This document shows positions 49,922-61,008 of a DNA stretch of 64,000 nucleotides, piece by piece. Source of the DNA: Rhypophila decipiens. Lineage: Eukaryota; Ascomycota; Sordariomycetes; Sordariales; Naviculisporaceae. The notes beneath the pieces are model-generated. The model did no database searches. It was not told where the DNA came from and saw only the letters and a program-made list of their open reading frames with translations. The DNA lies in contig MU858059.1 of the NCBI GenBank assembly GCA_033297075.1, positions 248,001-312,000 of the forward strand. Direction: 5' to 3'. How positions within the stretch are numbered: the stretch's first letter is position 1; each line of letters starts with the position of its first letter. The translations under genes were made by a program, and so were the position numbers.

Positions 49922-50458
49922 GAGCGTTTTTTTGGGCGCTTAAATGTTGTAATATTCTTGTCTAGCATGTTGTGTTTTTGTCTCGGATTCTTTACTCTCA
50001 TTTGTTACGACTTGTTCTGTTGTTCATGCCGCCTGATAGCACTGGGTTACTTACGGTCATGGTGTTTTTACTTGGGGTATTTTTTGGGACGGGGGGAAAA
50101 ATGGGTTTCATTCATTTTATACCAATACCACGAGCTGAAGCTCTGTGTGTCTGCGATACACAAATCATATTATTTCACATGATCATATTTGATCGTCCAG
50201 CAACAATCACCCCCTTGTATATTAATCCATCCATGCCAGCGCTCATGCTGTTACATGACGATTCAATGAATCCATGACTTGATTCTATTAAAACGAGTTG
50301 TAAGCCCTATTGTGCTCGATTGAACCTTCCTACGAGTACATAGAGTATTAGAGTTGGATCTCATGATAGACTTTGCACGTAGCAGACTCTTCGTGGCCAC
50401 TCTAGACAAGAAGAATCTTTTTGTCAGCGAAGTATAGGACATTGGCTACATTTAAAAG
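49922..50458. other. 3' flank of the receptor gene
   Basis: Presumed 3' untranslated region and spacer up to repeat locus E. No gene supported. Confidence 0.5.
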
Positions 50459-50745
50459 GGCGCCTAATATACAGGCACCGGTGGCCTTATAAACAGGCGC
50501 TACTCTTGTTAGAATAGAGGCTCTGGCTGGCTAGAATAAATGCCTTGACTGGCTGGAATAAATGACTTAACCGGCTAGAATAAATGCCTTCGCGAGCTGG
50601 AATAAATACCTTGACTGGCTGGAATAAATACCTTAACTAGCTCGAATAAATACCTTAACTAGGTCGAATAAATGCCTCTAGTATGGAAAGTCAAATTGCA
50701 CTGGTGCCTGTATACGAGACTAGTGGTGCCTGTATATTAGGCGCC
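50459..50745. repeat. Inverted-repeat element with 22-bp core, locus E
   Basis: Perfect 21-bp inverted ends: 50459-50479 (GGCGCCTAATATACAGGCAC plus C) and 50725-50745. A second partial copy of the end (GGTGCCTGTATAC) lies just inside the right end at 50703-50715. The core holds about eight 22-bp units (ACTGGCTGGAATAAATACCT and variants). The right half, read on the minus strand, aligns with the start of locus F over more than 70 bp. Confidence 0.93.
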
Positions 50746-51068
50746 ATAAAATATTGTGAACCAAGATTGGAAATGGAGGTATCGAGTAGTCGGATCCGCG
50801 TGTCAAGGACATGGTGGAGTGGAGTTGTATAACCCTGAAAACGGGGTGGACAAGGTCGTTGTACGGCCAGGGCATGTGGGATGCACGGGACTTTGTGCTG
50901 GAGTCTGCTGAAGCCACCATGGTATCGATATGTTGGAGGAAATGCCCGGCCAGTTGCGACTCGGCAACACTGCGGAGAACATCGGTGCGTGAAAGTGAAT
51001 GGATGATGGAGCTCGTGACGGCCTGCAGAGAATCGACTTGTGCGTGTGTGGAATGTATCAGAATAACT
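50720..51068 (-). pseudogene. Truncated reading frame ending in a repeat element
   Basis: A minus-strand frame with strongly coding-like composition (ILIHSTHAQVDSLQAV, SIIHSLSRTDVLRSVAESQL, MPWPYNDLVHPVFRVIQLHS) runs from about 51068 into the right terminal repeat of locus E. The last residues (RLIYRHH) and the TAG at 50722-50720 come from the element. A possible acceptor CCCAG precedes the frame near 51069, so upstream exons may exist, but none could be modelled with confidence; a TATATAAAC motif near 51245 could be a promoter or coincidence. I do not recognise the family. It may be a gene cut short by the insertion. Confidence 0.4.
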
Positions 51069-52289
51069 GGGAGCCGGCAACGAAAGGTCCATCCAAAACA
51101 TGCAAAGAACGGGGGCGGGCTGTCTTACGAGATTTCTTTTTGGCTGTTACTGTGTCAGAGCATTAGCAAACGTCCAGGACGGAAAAACCATGGGAGACGT
51201 GGAACATACCGAGAATCGGCGCTGGTGGGGCCGGGTAGTGGTTTATATAGAGCTGGTTCTGCAAAAAGAAACAAGTCAGCAAAAGTGTTCTGCAGAATCG
51301 GGAGGAATGATTGTAAAGAATCGCTGAGGAAGAAGTGTTTGGGCAGTGAAGCATCGGTATATCAAAAATGGGGGTCCCTACTTTTGTCCTTGGTGGTGGG
51401 CGAAGCGGAAAGGAGAAAAGAAAAACAAAAACGAAAAACGGAGAAGACATTCACTAGGATCGAGCACGGGTCATCTTCCAAATGAAGCAGAGGCAGTCAC
51501 GAATGTTTCCCCTTCCCCTTGCAATAACTGCCATCAACGGCAATGGCACCTCCCAGTGATTTCCTATTTACAAACCTTTGGAAGATCGATGCCGGGGATA
51601 GAAGGTAAAGCAATGAGCACCAACCTTTATTGCAGGGGAATCACCCACGGCACAGTGCGAGGAGCATATATCTTGGAATGAGCACTCAAGTGATCGTAGT
51701 ACTTTCTAAGCAAGGTTCATGAAATTGTACACTCTAGATAGATGCTTCAATGACAGCACTCGGTGACGATAGACACGAGAACATGACAGGAGACAACAAG
51801 AGTAAAACCACTTGCATGGAAAATAGCCATCCGATTCCGTGTCTTAGAGAAAGACGTCCCAGCTTAGAGGTCCAGGAGAGGCAGAGACCGTAGTAGTGTA
51901 GCACCAATCCGATTGCTGTTCTTGCTCCCTTTCAAAGTCATTGCGTCAGATTCCAGGTGCATATTGGGGCAGTGAGAATCCAGACAGAAACATAAGGTAA
52001 GAATGAATCCATCCTATATACAGTACTGTATACATGCAGATATTTCATGTCCGATACATCATAGACATACTCACTGCTACATTATAGACTCATTCAATGG
52101 TTCATCAACACTGGATAATGTCGATTTTCGATGATTGGATCACCATGTTTTGCCCCACGTGACCGGCAAAAAATTCCACGAATGAGGCTCTACTAGGCAG
52201 CAACCTGAAATTCCGGAACGTACACGTACAATACCCTTTCATGACCCCTCCCGAATTTACGATAAGATCTCCACCATATCATCGACATC
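51069..52289. other. Intergenic region upstream of the large NLR
   Basis: Possible upstream exons of the truncated minus-strand frame lie in the left part but could not be fixed. No other gene or RNA is supported. Confidence 0.4.
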
Positions 52290-55200
52290 ATGGCCGATCC
52301 ACTCTCATTGTCGGCCAGCTTGGCGGGGCTGATCGCTCTCGCCGATTCCATTTTCCGAGCTTCCTTCAAATACGCTAAATCTGCCATACATGCAAAGGAG
52401 GAAGCTGCCAATCTGGCGACCGAAGCTCAAGATCTCGCGGGCGTGCTTCATCGTCTTTCTCTCCGAGCATCTGCCCTGGAACTGGAAGCTCCGGACCGGC
52501 CAACCATTCGTCTACATCATGTCATTTCTTGCCGTCAACTCCTGCTCCGTGTGGAGAAGGCCCTGGCAAAGGCTACGGCGGACTTTGAGAGTCCCCAGGC
52601 ACGCCATCACCTAAAACGAGCTCTGAAGTGGCCATTCTCCTCCACAGACACAAAGGAGATGTTAGTGGAGATAGCCAGACATAGAGGGACACTGTCCATG
52701 GCTTTGACCGTCGATTCAATGGACGCATTATCTCAATGCTTGACGAACCAGGAGACTCTGCAAGCCCAAATGGCCACCATCGCTAGCGGTGTCCAGGAGA
52801 CACATGAAATCACCGCGCACATCGAATTGAACGACAGAAAACGTCGTGTACTGGATTAATTTCGTCCCGTGGACCCTCAGCGGAGCCTTGGTCAGTGTCT
52901 CGGCCTTCGACATCCTATGACAGGCCTGTGGCTTGTTGACGGCGAAGATTTCCAGCAGTGGCTCGCTGTCCCTCACTCCAAGCTTTGGCTGACAGGTATT
53001 CCTGGTGCGGGAAAGACTGTCCTCGCAGGCGCCATGATTGCTGAAGTCCTCAAGTTGAGTTCTGATTCAACGGGGATAGCATTCTTCTTCTGTGAATACA
53101 AGGATCAGCGCTCTCAAGATCCTCTCAGCATTCTACAAACCATGGCCTCTCAGCTGGCTCTGCAGAATCAGGCGGCCTACTCGTTACTCGAAGAATACCA
53201 CAAGGCCCTTCAACCTCTGCAAGGACTGGGAAGCAGTATGTCCTTATGGAGGATGAAGGAAATCCTGGGACAGATGGTTTCCTGCTTCGAAAAGGTCTAC
53301 ATGATAATCGACGGACTGGATGAATGCGGCGACAATGCAGCCGAAGTTGCAGACACCTTGACCAGCCTCATGGACGACGAAGATTCAGCTATATCCCTTT
53401 CGATCCTTAGCCGAGACGAGTATCAGATTCGTGAGATCCTTCAGAAAACGTTCCTAAGGGTTGAGATAGCAGCGCAAAAGGATGATGTCCGGTTTTATGT
53501 GGCAACAGAAATCACATCCCGAATTGAACGAGGGAAACTGCGCCTGAGGAACATGGCTCTCAAAGATGAGATTCTTCACGCGTTGGTTGATGAGAATGGC
53601 GGCATGTAGGTGCAGCAAATCCAGCTCTACTCAAGAGCTTCCGAATATATAAAGTGAAAATTGGAAAGCTAACTTGCAGCTTGGCTGTCTGTAACCAGGT
53701 TCCGATGGGTTACATGTCAACTAGACTATCTCTGCGAGCTGCCGAGAGATAGGGACCGACGCCAGGCGCTGAAAAGTTTGCCACCGACGCTCAACGAAAC
53801 ATACGAACGGATTCTCGAACGTGTTGAGAAGAGAGACCACCGTGTTCAAAGTCTTGTACAACGCTGTCTCGAATTCATCACAGCGGCGGACCCCCCTTTA
53901 TCAATATCGGAACTCTGTGAAGCTGTTTCCATGGAGGCCGACACTAAAGCTCTCGAGGAAGAAGACATTGTCGACGAAACCACTATTCTCGAACACTGTA
54001 GCAGCTTCGTACGAGTACGCGATGCACGCTCCAAAAAATTCGAAATTGTTGAATTCTCTCATTTTTCGGTTGCGGAATACCTCCAAGGTCCGTCATTACC
54101 TGGTTCGAGCCTGGAGAAATACCATATGGATAGGTCTAAAGGGCAGGAAAGCCTCGCAATTACCTGTCTTCGGTTCATCTCGTTGAATCAGATGTCCTGG
54201 CAACCGGCCCCAGACATCGACATTCACAATTATATTCTTCAACGGACCCAGGAACACCCCTTTTATTCATACGCCTCGATCTTCTGGCTACCGTACTGGA
54301 ATCAGAGGGATGATGACGAGACAGTATTTCTCGTCATGCATCTCTTCAACCCGCAAAAGACCACGGTTTTCATTGCTTGGGCTCTACAAATATACCTTTT
54401 TCTGTTCATTCCAAAGTTCTACCCAAGCTTTAGGGACTTTGTGACGTGCTTTGAGTTTGAGCACATCTCGAACAATGACTTCGAGAAGTGTCGGAACATA
54501 ATTCTCGAAAAGAACTTTACTACTCTACATATGGCTGCTGCCCTTGGTCTATCCAGCGTCTGCTCGCGGCTTATTAACAAGGGGACCAATGACGATGTCA
54601 ATGCAATGTGTACACTTGGTTCGCCACTTCACTGCGCATTATCACCATTCTGGTTATTGCTACCAGATGATTGGAGGAATCAACATGGCCAGTGGCGGCC
54701 CGGGTATGAGAAAATACGGGCAGCAGAATATAACTCTTCAGGTCCAATCGCTTGGGCTCTTTATTTCTACGATAAAGAACGTCCTGAGATACTTCAGCTT
54801 TTTCTGAGAAGTGGATCAATGGTAATCAATTCCCCTGTATGGAGTTCGGATGAATATGGTGATTATTCTTTTGAATATGGTGGATTGCCTCTCTTTGCTG
54901 CCGCTGTTGCGACATGTTACAGAATCCGGGGGCTTGATATCATTTTTATGCTGCTCAAGGCGGGTCTAACTATACAGCCGGGTGACCTGGAGGAGTTCCG
55001 GCGGATGGCATCTCTGCCATGGACCCCCTTAATGAACGACTCTGACTCGGAGGCGCATATACGGAATCAGGGTGCCACCATTCTCGCGGCCATCGAAGAC
55101 CTGTCTCCATTCTCCAACGCAGCTGCAGAGCTCTACCCGTACGCCCGAGACATTGTGGCCTCGATGTCGAAGCATCACGGGGCCTCTGGGCCACCAAGAT

Positions 55201-58200
55201 CATTGAGTTGGCCGAAGCATACAGCTAACCTGACGGCAGACCCCGCGCTATTGGCCCATTTTGCAGCTCAAAGTGACGATTCTGAGGAGCTACAGCGGCT
55301 CCTTGTTGCCGGGAACCTGGATATTAACGGAAGACTGAATAGTAAAGGACAAACTATTCTAGGCATTGCTGCTGAGAATGGATCAACAAAAGCCGTTCAG
55401 TTCCTATTGCGGCATGGCTCTGACACTACCATCAAAGACTTCGAGGGATGGCTTCCTTTGTGGCATTGTGTCAGTGATACACATGCCGGTGTCCTGGAAG
55501 CTCTTCTTGAGAGCGATCTTAGCCAAGGCTCTTGCAAAGACCTCGAAGGAAATACAATATGGCATCTTGTCGCGCAACGTGGATCGTTACCAGCTACTTC
55601 AAGTCTTGACTGAGAAATCAGCCGACCTGCAAATGGATCTCACCGCCCTGAACTACGCTGGCGACTCTCCTTTCGTTTTGGCGGTCATGGGACAAAAGCT
55701 TGACGTCGCCATGCTGATGGTTGATTCATGCCCTGCTGTCGTCAAATTCTGGTCTGGGAAGAAGCCTTTGTTAGAGTTGGCAGCAAAGATCGGGTCCATG
55801 GAACTTGCTCAGAAGCTGGTTGGAACAGGCTTTATTGAGACAGTGGCAATCACCGCAGATATGTCGACACCGCTACATCACATCAGTGCTCGCACCCCGA
55901 TCACTTTTGTGAGATTTCTCAAGTCCCTCTTCCCGGATCTCGAGGCTAGAGATGTCAACAGGGCACGACCACTCGAGGCGTTCGTAATGAACACAATCTT
56001 GGAGCCTCCTGTTGTGGAGCAAACCGCCAAAATCAACCAAATCTTGGACGAAATCATTCCTCCCGTCTTTTCATCTTCCTCAGGCACAGGAGCTACCTTC
56101 TGGGAGAAGTTCTGTTTCGGGATAACCGCGCTTACTGCCGAGGCCGGCAGGACGTGGCTAAGAAATACCACCTCGCTCGATATGGTCGTGGCACGACTTG
56201 TTCGTGCTGGTGTCATCTCGGCACACGAAGACGAAAGAAAGACGTCCGCACTCTATCCATTCATATCAGCTCTTAAATGTATCCTTAAATGGAGCGACCA
56301 CGGCACTCTGCCCAACTCTGTCACGACCCTGTTTGGTGTGACGAACTACCTAGAGGAGGCAAGAAGCTCAGATACTTTTATAAGATGGTTGCACCGGTCT
56401 ATAAAAGGCAATCACGCAGATATTGTCGCATCACTTTTGGACCGAGGTGTCGATCCTCGTATACGAATCGATGGCTATAATGCTCTCGATACAGCTTGTG
56501 CTCACTGGAGCTCTGCGAGCTTCGAAGTTTTTGACATGGTCCTCGGACGTCTTGATCAAAGCACAATCAATAGTCTGGCCACCATCAGTGAAGCAAAGAG
56601 GCGTCCTGGGCCAATTCATTTGCTTGGAGAGCGAACAATGCCTCAAAAGGGAGATCGTCAAAGGCTCGCTCGTCTTATTAACGCTGGTGCCGACCCCAAC
56701 CTATGCACGGGTTCCAACGTTCCTACACTCGTCCTCTATCTGAAGCGCCGGTATGTTGACTTGTCTTCGTATGCGTTGGAGCTTGGAGCTGATCCGGGCC
56801 GAGTCGATGACGACGGCTACGATGCAATCACGCACGCCGTCCTTCGTGGCTATCTCCACTTCATCTCTCATCTTCGCGATCTTGAACGACAGGGACGCTT
56901 GGGCTATACGGTACAGTGGAACAGAAGGGTCGATATTGTCTGGGATAACAAATGGAGACGGCGTGGAAGGGTAATACCGTTGGGAGAGCCAGAGAGTGTG
57001 CAGGCCTGGGGACGACGATCTAACCCTGTCTTCAAAGACTGCAACGCTTTACACCTTGCTGCACTCCAAGGTCACAGAGGTGTGCTTGAATTCTATCTAC
57101 GAGAGGGTCTCATTGATGACATTGACGCCAAATCTGGGAATGGTTGGACGCTTTTGCATTTTACAATGTACCGAGGGTCCAGCTCCATGATCAGATGCCT
57201 CCACAGATGGGGAGCAGACATGAATCCCAACAAAGGCCAAGGGGTATCGGCTTCTCGAACAGTTGGTGCCAGTGGGAAGAGAAAAGCCGCTGTGCTTCAG
57301 ACGTTGGCAGAGCTGAGTGCACAAACCCCACTGAACCCCATAGGAAGAATGCAGGAGAAATCAGATTCGCCTTCCGTTCCTGAGGAGGAGGATGAAAGTG
57401 AGGCAGACCCTGCCACGGAAGGCTCGGTTGCTTCCAACTGGAGCCTAAGAGCGGAATTACCAGCAATACACCGGGACGACAAAAGTTATGCGGAAACGCA
57501 AAAGCGCAGACGCGTACCTTTGGGGTCTGAGTTGCAGAAGGCTATCGTAACTGGGGACGTAACGATGTTGAAGGACGCTTGGATAATGGGTGCAAGAAAT
57601 GTATCTTGCTCGTATTGCAGCGTCATAAGCTGTGCGATCAGGTTTGGGCGGGCCAATGTTCTTGACGGGCTTACTGATAATGGAGCTGACGTCTCAGATC
57701 TCTTGACCGAGTGTCCATTCCATGATTGCGAGAACCTTGATCTCAACCTCTTTGAGTCTGATGTCCTTTCCAGGGCTCGGGGAATCCCGATGAAAGTACC
57801 CTGGATTTGTGCCGCAGATCCCAGGTTCAACAAGGTCCTTCCCAAACTGCTCTCACGCTATCTCACACAGCAAGAGAAGCATACAATCTTGGATGAGTTC
57901 CCAGATTCGCCCTTGAACATCGCTCTTTGGGCAAAGAATTACCCGGCAGCCGGCATCGTTATTCATCACGTCAGGGTACATCGAGAAGCATACAGGTATG
58001 ATCTCATATGACCGTCAACCGTCTCAGAGCGCACCGGTTTCTTCTAACAGTGTCTGATCAAACTTAGTCGGCTGTCGAAGCACCCAGATCCCGTGGCGTT
58101 CTTGGTCAATCATAAAGATCACAAAGAGAAGTCTCTGCTTTACCTAGCAATAGATGATCCCTCGACTGCACGGCTTCTGATCGAAAACGGGGCTGAAGTG

Positions 58201-59325
58201 AACATCCCATATCCGAAAGACCGTCGTGACTTTTTCTTACATTCATCCATCAACCCTTTATGTCTCAAGACTGTGGAACATCTGCTTGCAAGTGGCGCCC
58301 ATATCAACGCAAGAGACGTTCATGGATTCACTCCTTTGCGGGTTGCGGCACGAGCTGGCGAAGCCGAAGCCTTCCGCCTACTTCTTAAGCATGGGGCCGA
58401 TCCTCATTGCTTAAGAATCTGTGGCAATGGCGCTTTGGAAGATTGTTGTCGCTCGCTGACCGAAGAGTGGAGCGTCGATAAGACTGAAATTCTCTTAACC
58501 TTGCTCCGTCTAGGTTCGAATCCCGATAGGCCAAATGTTGACAAAGTCACCCCGACGCAGATATTACTACGTCTACACCGCAGCAGAGGATTATTTCTCG
58601 GCAGAACCCTGTCGTTGGAAAGTGCGCGCCCGTTCTACTGGAAAGGATACTTTATGTCGGCAGAGGTCATTATATTTGACGATCCCCAGTTCCACCTCAT
58701 CGTCAGGGCGTATGGGAAAGAATGTCTGGCGCGAGTCATGAATCTTTATCCCGCAGCAGGCGAACTTGGTCCGCTGTGTCTGGCAGCATACCATGACTCC
58801 GTGGCTATGATGGAAAATCTCATATCTATTGGCGCAGATATTGAATTTGAGGGCTGCAGCCACGGGACTGCGCTGATGGCTGCTTGCGACTACGGGAGGT
58901 TGTCGGCAGTCAAGTTTCTGGTTCGTCGGGGAGCTCGGTTGGCATACTTCTCACGCAGTCAGGTTGATGGAAATGGTACAAAGATGTATCGATCTGCCTT
59001 TCAACCTGCAAGACAACACCCTGGAGTTCTTCAATGGTTACTTGTTCGGAGGCACACAGAGCAGATGAAGATCACAGTTGGCTTGGATCGAGCGGATGGA
59101 TCGACACCATCTGAGCATACTACCCAGGGACTGGGTTATTGGAGCGGCCCGGTACCGGCTGGAAGGAGATTTCGACTAGATGAGAGGAGGCAAGAGTGGG
59201 AGTCGAGCATTAACTGGCTGGCCAGAGTCAGGCGAATGCGTCAGGATTTGGATGGGAAAGTCGTTGTGGGAGCAGAGCTGTGGCCTGACTCGGATACTGC
59301 TGAAGCTACAGAGGTTGGGGCTTAA
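52290..59325 (+). pseudogene. Very large NACHT-ankyrin NLR with a stop and a frameshift
   Basis: Exons 52290-53605, 53699-57995 and 58068-59325 (introns 93 and 72 bp, GT-AG) would code for about 2290 residues. The order is: helical N-terminal domain (MADPLSLSASLAGLIALADS), NACHT NTPase with Walker A GIPGAGKT (codons 236-243) and Walker B VYMIIDGLDECG, the post-NACHT FRWVTCQLDYLCELP and LPPTLNETYERIL region, then a long helical/ankyrin part with repeats such as GQTILGIAAENGSTKAVQFL, NALHLAALQGHRGVLEFYLR and FTPLRVAARAGEAEAFRLLL. Two lesions break it. An in-frame TAA at 52857-52859 splits VLD and FRPVDPQRS, and a one-base shift near 55575-55580 splits the ankyrin region. All domains are otherwise intact, so decay is recent or the lesions are sequence errors. 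The final stop lies inside repeat locus F. Fungal NLRs act in non-self recognition and regulated cell death. Confidence 0.85.
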
Positions 59326-59640
59326 TACACAGGCACTACTACTTTTATATACAGACACCAGTACGATTTCACTTTCCAGCCCAGAGGCATTTATTCGAGC
59401 CCGTCAAGGTATTTATTTGAGCCCGTCAAGCCCTTTGTTCTAATCCAGTTAAGGCACTTATTCAACCTAGTTAAGGGATTTATTCTAGTCTACTTAGCCG
59501 TTTAGTCCAGCTGGTTAAGGTATTTATTTATATCAATCGAGGAATGTATTCAGATCAGTTAATACATCTATTCCAATTAGGTAAGCCAGTTATTTAACCC
59601 AGTTAAGGTAATTATTCTAGCTTCAGGTATCTGGAAGCCT
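59317..59640. repeat. Inverted-orientation 22-bp array element, locus F
   Basis: It starts with GGGGCTTAATACACAGGCAC plus T, matching 17 of 21 bases of the terminal repeat of locus E, and continues with a second end-like copy (TATACAGACACCAG). About ten units follow in the reverse sense (GGCATTTATTCGAGCC and variants). The far end (about 59600-59640) is degenerate and no clean inverted partner is seen. The TAA that ends the NLR frame is part of the terminal repeat. Confidence 0.85.
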
Positions 59641-60610
59641 ACCAACAGTCCACAGGCAATAGTACCAAGCTACTAGGTCTATCGATAAGAACAACCATCC
59701 CATGAAAGAACCATGCCGCTCCTTTGCTCCTCCTTGTCAGTTTTGGTCCTCGACTCTCTCGTTCACATGATCCGCAAGCTGCCCGGGAGAGAAGAACAAG
59801 TCCCCAGGCCGAGGAAACGCGAGCTTCACGTTAATCTGTTCAGAACGGCGGACAGCGAGGTCAGAAACATGCCGTGACATTTGGAATTCTTGCTCGCAAA
59901 GTCGCTAGTTCCTTTCGAGCTGCAGCACTACCTCACCAGGTATTGCAGTAATCAAAACCAAAACTGAATAATGCCAAGGGTGGGTGGAAGCCAGGTAGGT
60001 AGGTAGGCAATCAATAATAACCCAAAGAATTCCCCCCAAAACTTCTGATCCATAGGCCATAGGCGCCTCAAGCGCCTTCAGTGCACACTCATAGGCGTTG
60101 GTCATGCAAACCCGCGCCATCGCTCTGTGCGTGTCCATCTTCTTCCAAGCCTTGTGGTACTGCTTCTTGGGAATACCATCCTTGCTATCCCACTCAAACC
60201 TACCCTGTCAACCGAGAGACCCTGACTTTCGATAACAGACTCCAAATCAAGAAGTCAGCAGTTGCAAGCATTGGGATGCTACATATGATAGCTCCCGTGG
60301 AAAGTATCCTTTCTATGTGAAAAATAAGGTCCCGAACACACCCAACAACCCCGGCCCGCTCATTTGAAAACGCCGCAAGCAATGCAGCTGCCAGCCTGAC
60401 CAAAGAAACCATGTCCCTCAGCTTTGGACAACATGCCTGCTGAGGCTAATGCTGGGCAGCCAACGAGGTCAAGTTGATCCTTGCAGAGATTCTTCCCACG
60501 TGAATAAACAGGATCTAAAGAAACAACATGAAGAAAGAGAGGAGGTATGCCTGACTGTGGGTATAAAAACCAAACGAGCCCAACCCACGAAAGGCAAAAA
60601 GTGAAATCTT
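59641..60610. other. Intergenic region
   Basis: No supported gene. A short frame at 59905-60138 (minus) has no domain pattern. A few CAGGTAGGTAGGTAGG steps lie near 59993-60008. Confidence 0.5.
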
Positions 60611-60611
60611 T

Positions 60612-60697
60612 GACCCAGACCTGACTTGAACAGATAACCTTTCGATGACAACCTTGAACAGCTGGAGTCGAACGCGCTACCATTACGCTACTAGGCC
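60612..60697 (-). tRNA. tRNA-Trp (anticodon CCA) with intron
   Basis: The minus strand folds as a tRNA: acceptor GGCCTAG pairing with CTGGGTC (two wobble pairs), D-arm GCGTAATGGTAGCGC, anticodon stem TTCGA/TCGAA with loop CTCCAG...A, and T-arm ATCTG-TTCAAGT-CAGGT. A 15-nt intron sits one base 3' of the anticodon, the normal position for nuclear tRNAs. The discriminator base is A at 60611. tRNA-Trp is inferred from the CCA anticodon. Confidence 0.85.
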
Positions 60698-60927
60698 GAT
60701 GTTTTAATGCTATTGGCATTATAGTATATTAATTCAGCTTTGATTCGTTGTGGTGGAACGAAGTGGAAAATATGGCAAGCAGTATATGACTCGTTCGTGA
60801 TGTTTTGCTTACTTGGTTAAAAGTAGCTTGAGTTAACGGGGATAGAAACCCCGCTTCCAGCAATACCGAAAAACAAAAAGAATATGAAGCAAAAAAGAGA
60901 AGAGAGAAGTCTGCCGCCGGGAATTGA

Positions 60928-61008
60928 GCCCGACGTGGGGGTCGAACCCACAACCTTGAGATGATCTGGAATAAGAGTCTCACGCTCTACCGATTGAGCT
61001 AGCCGGGC
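60928..61008 (-). tRNA. tRNA-Lys (anticodon CTT) with intron
   Basis: Acceptor GCCCGGC pairs with GTCGGGC (one wobble). The D-arm GCTCAATCGGTAGAGC, anticodon stem TGAGA/TCTCA with loop CTCTTA...A, and T-arm GTGGG-TTCGACC-CCCAC are all present. A 9-nt intron (TTCCAGATC) lies 3' of the anticodon. A T-rich run (TTTTTT) for polymerase III termination follows near 60892-60897. The base at the discriminator position is T, unusual for lysine. It is 230 bp upstream of tRNA-Trp on the same strand. Confidence 0.9.
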
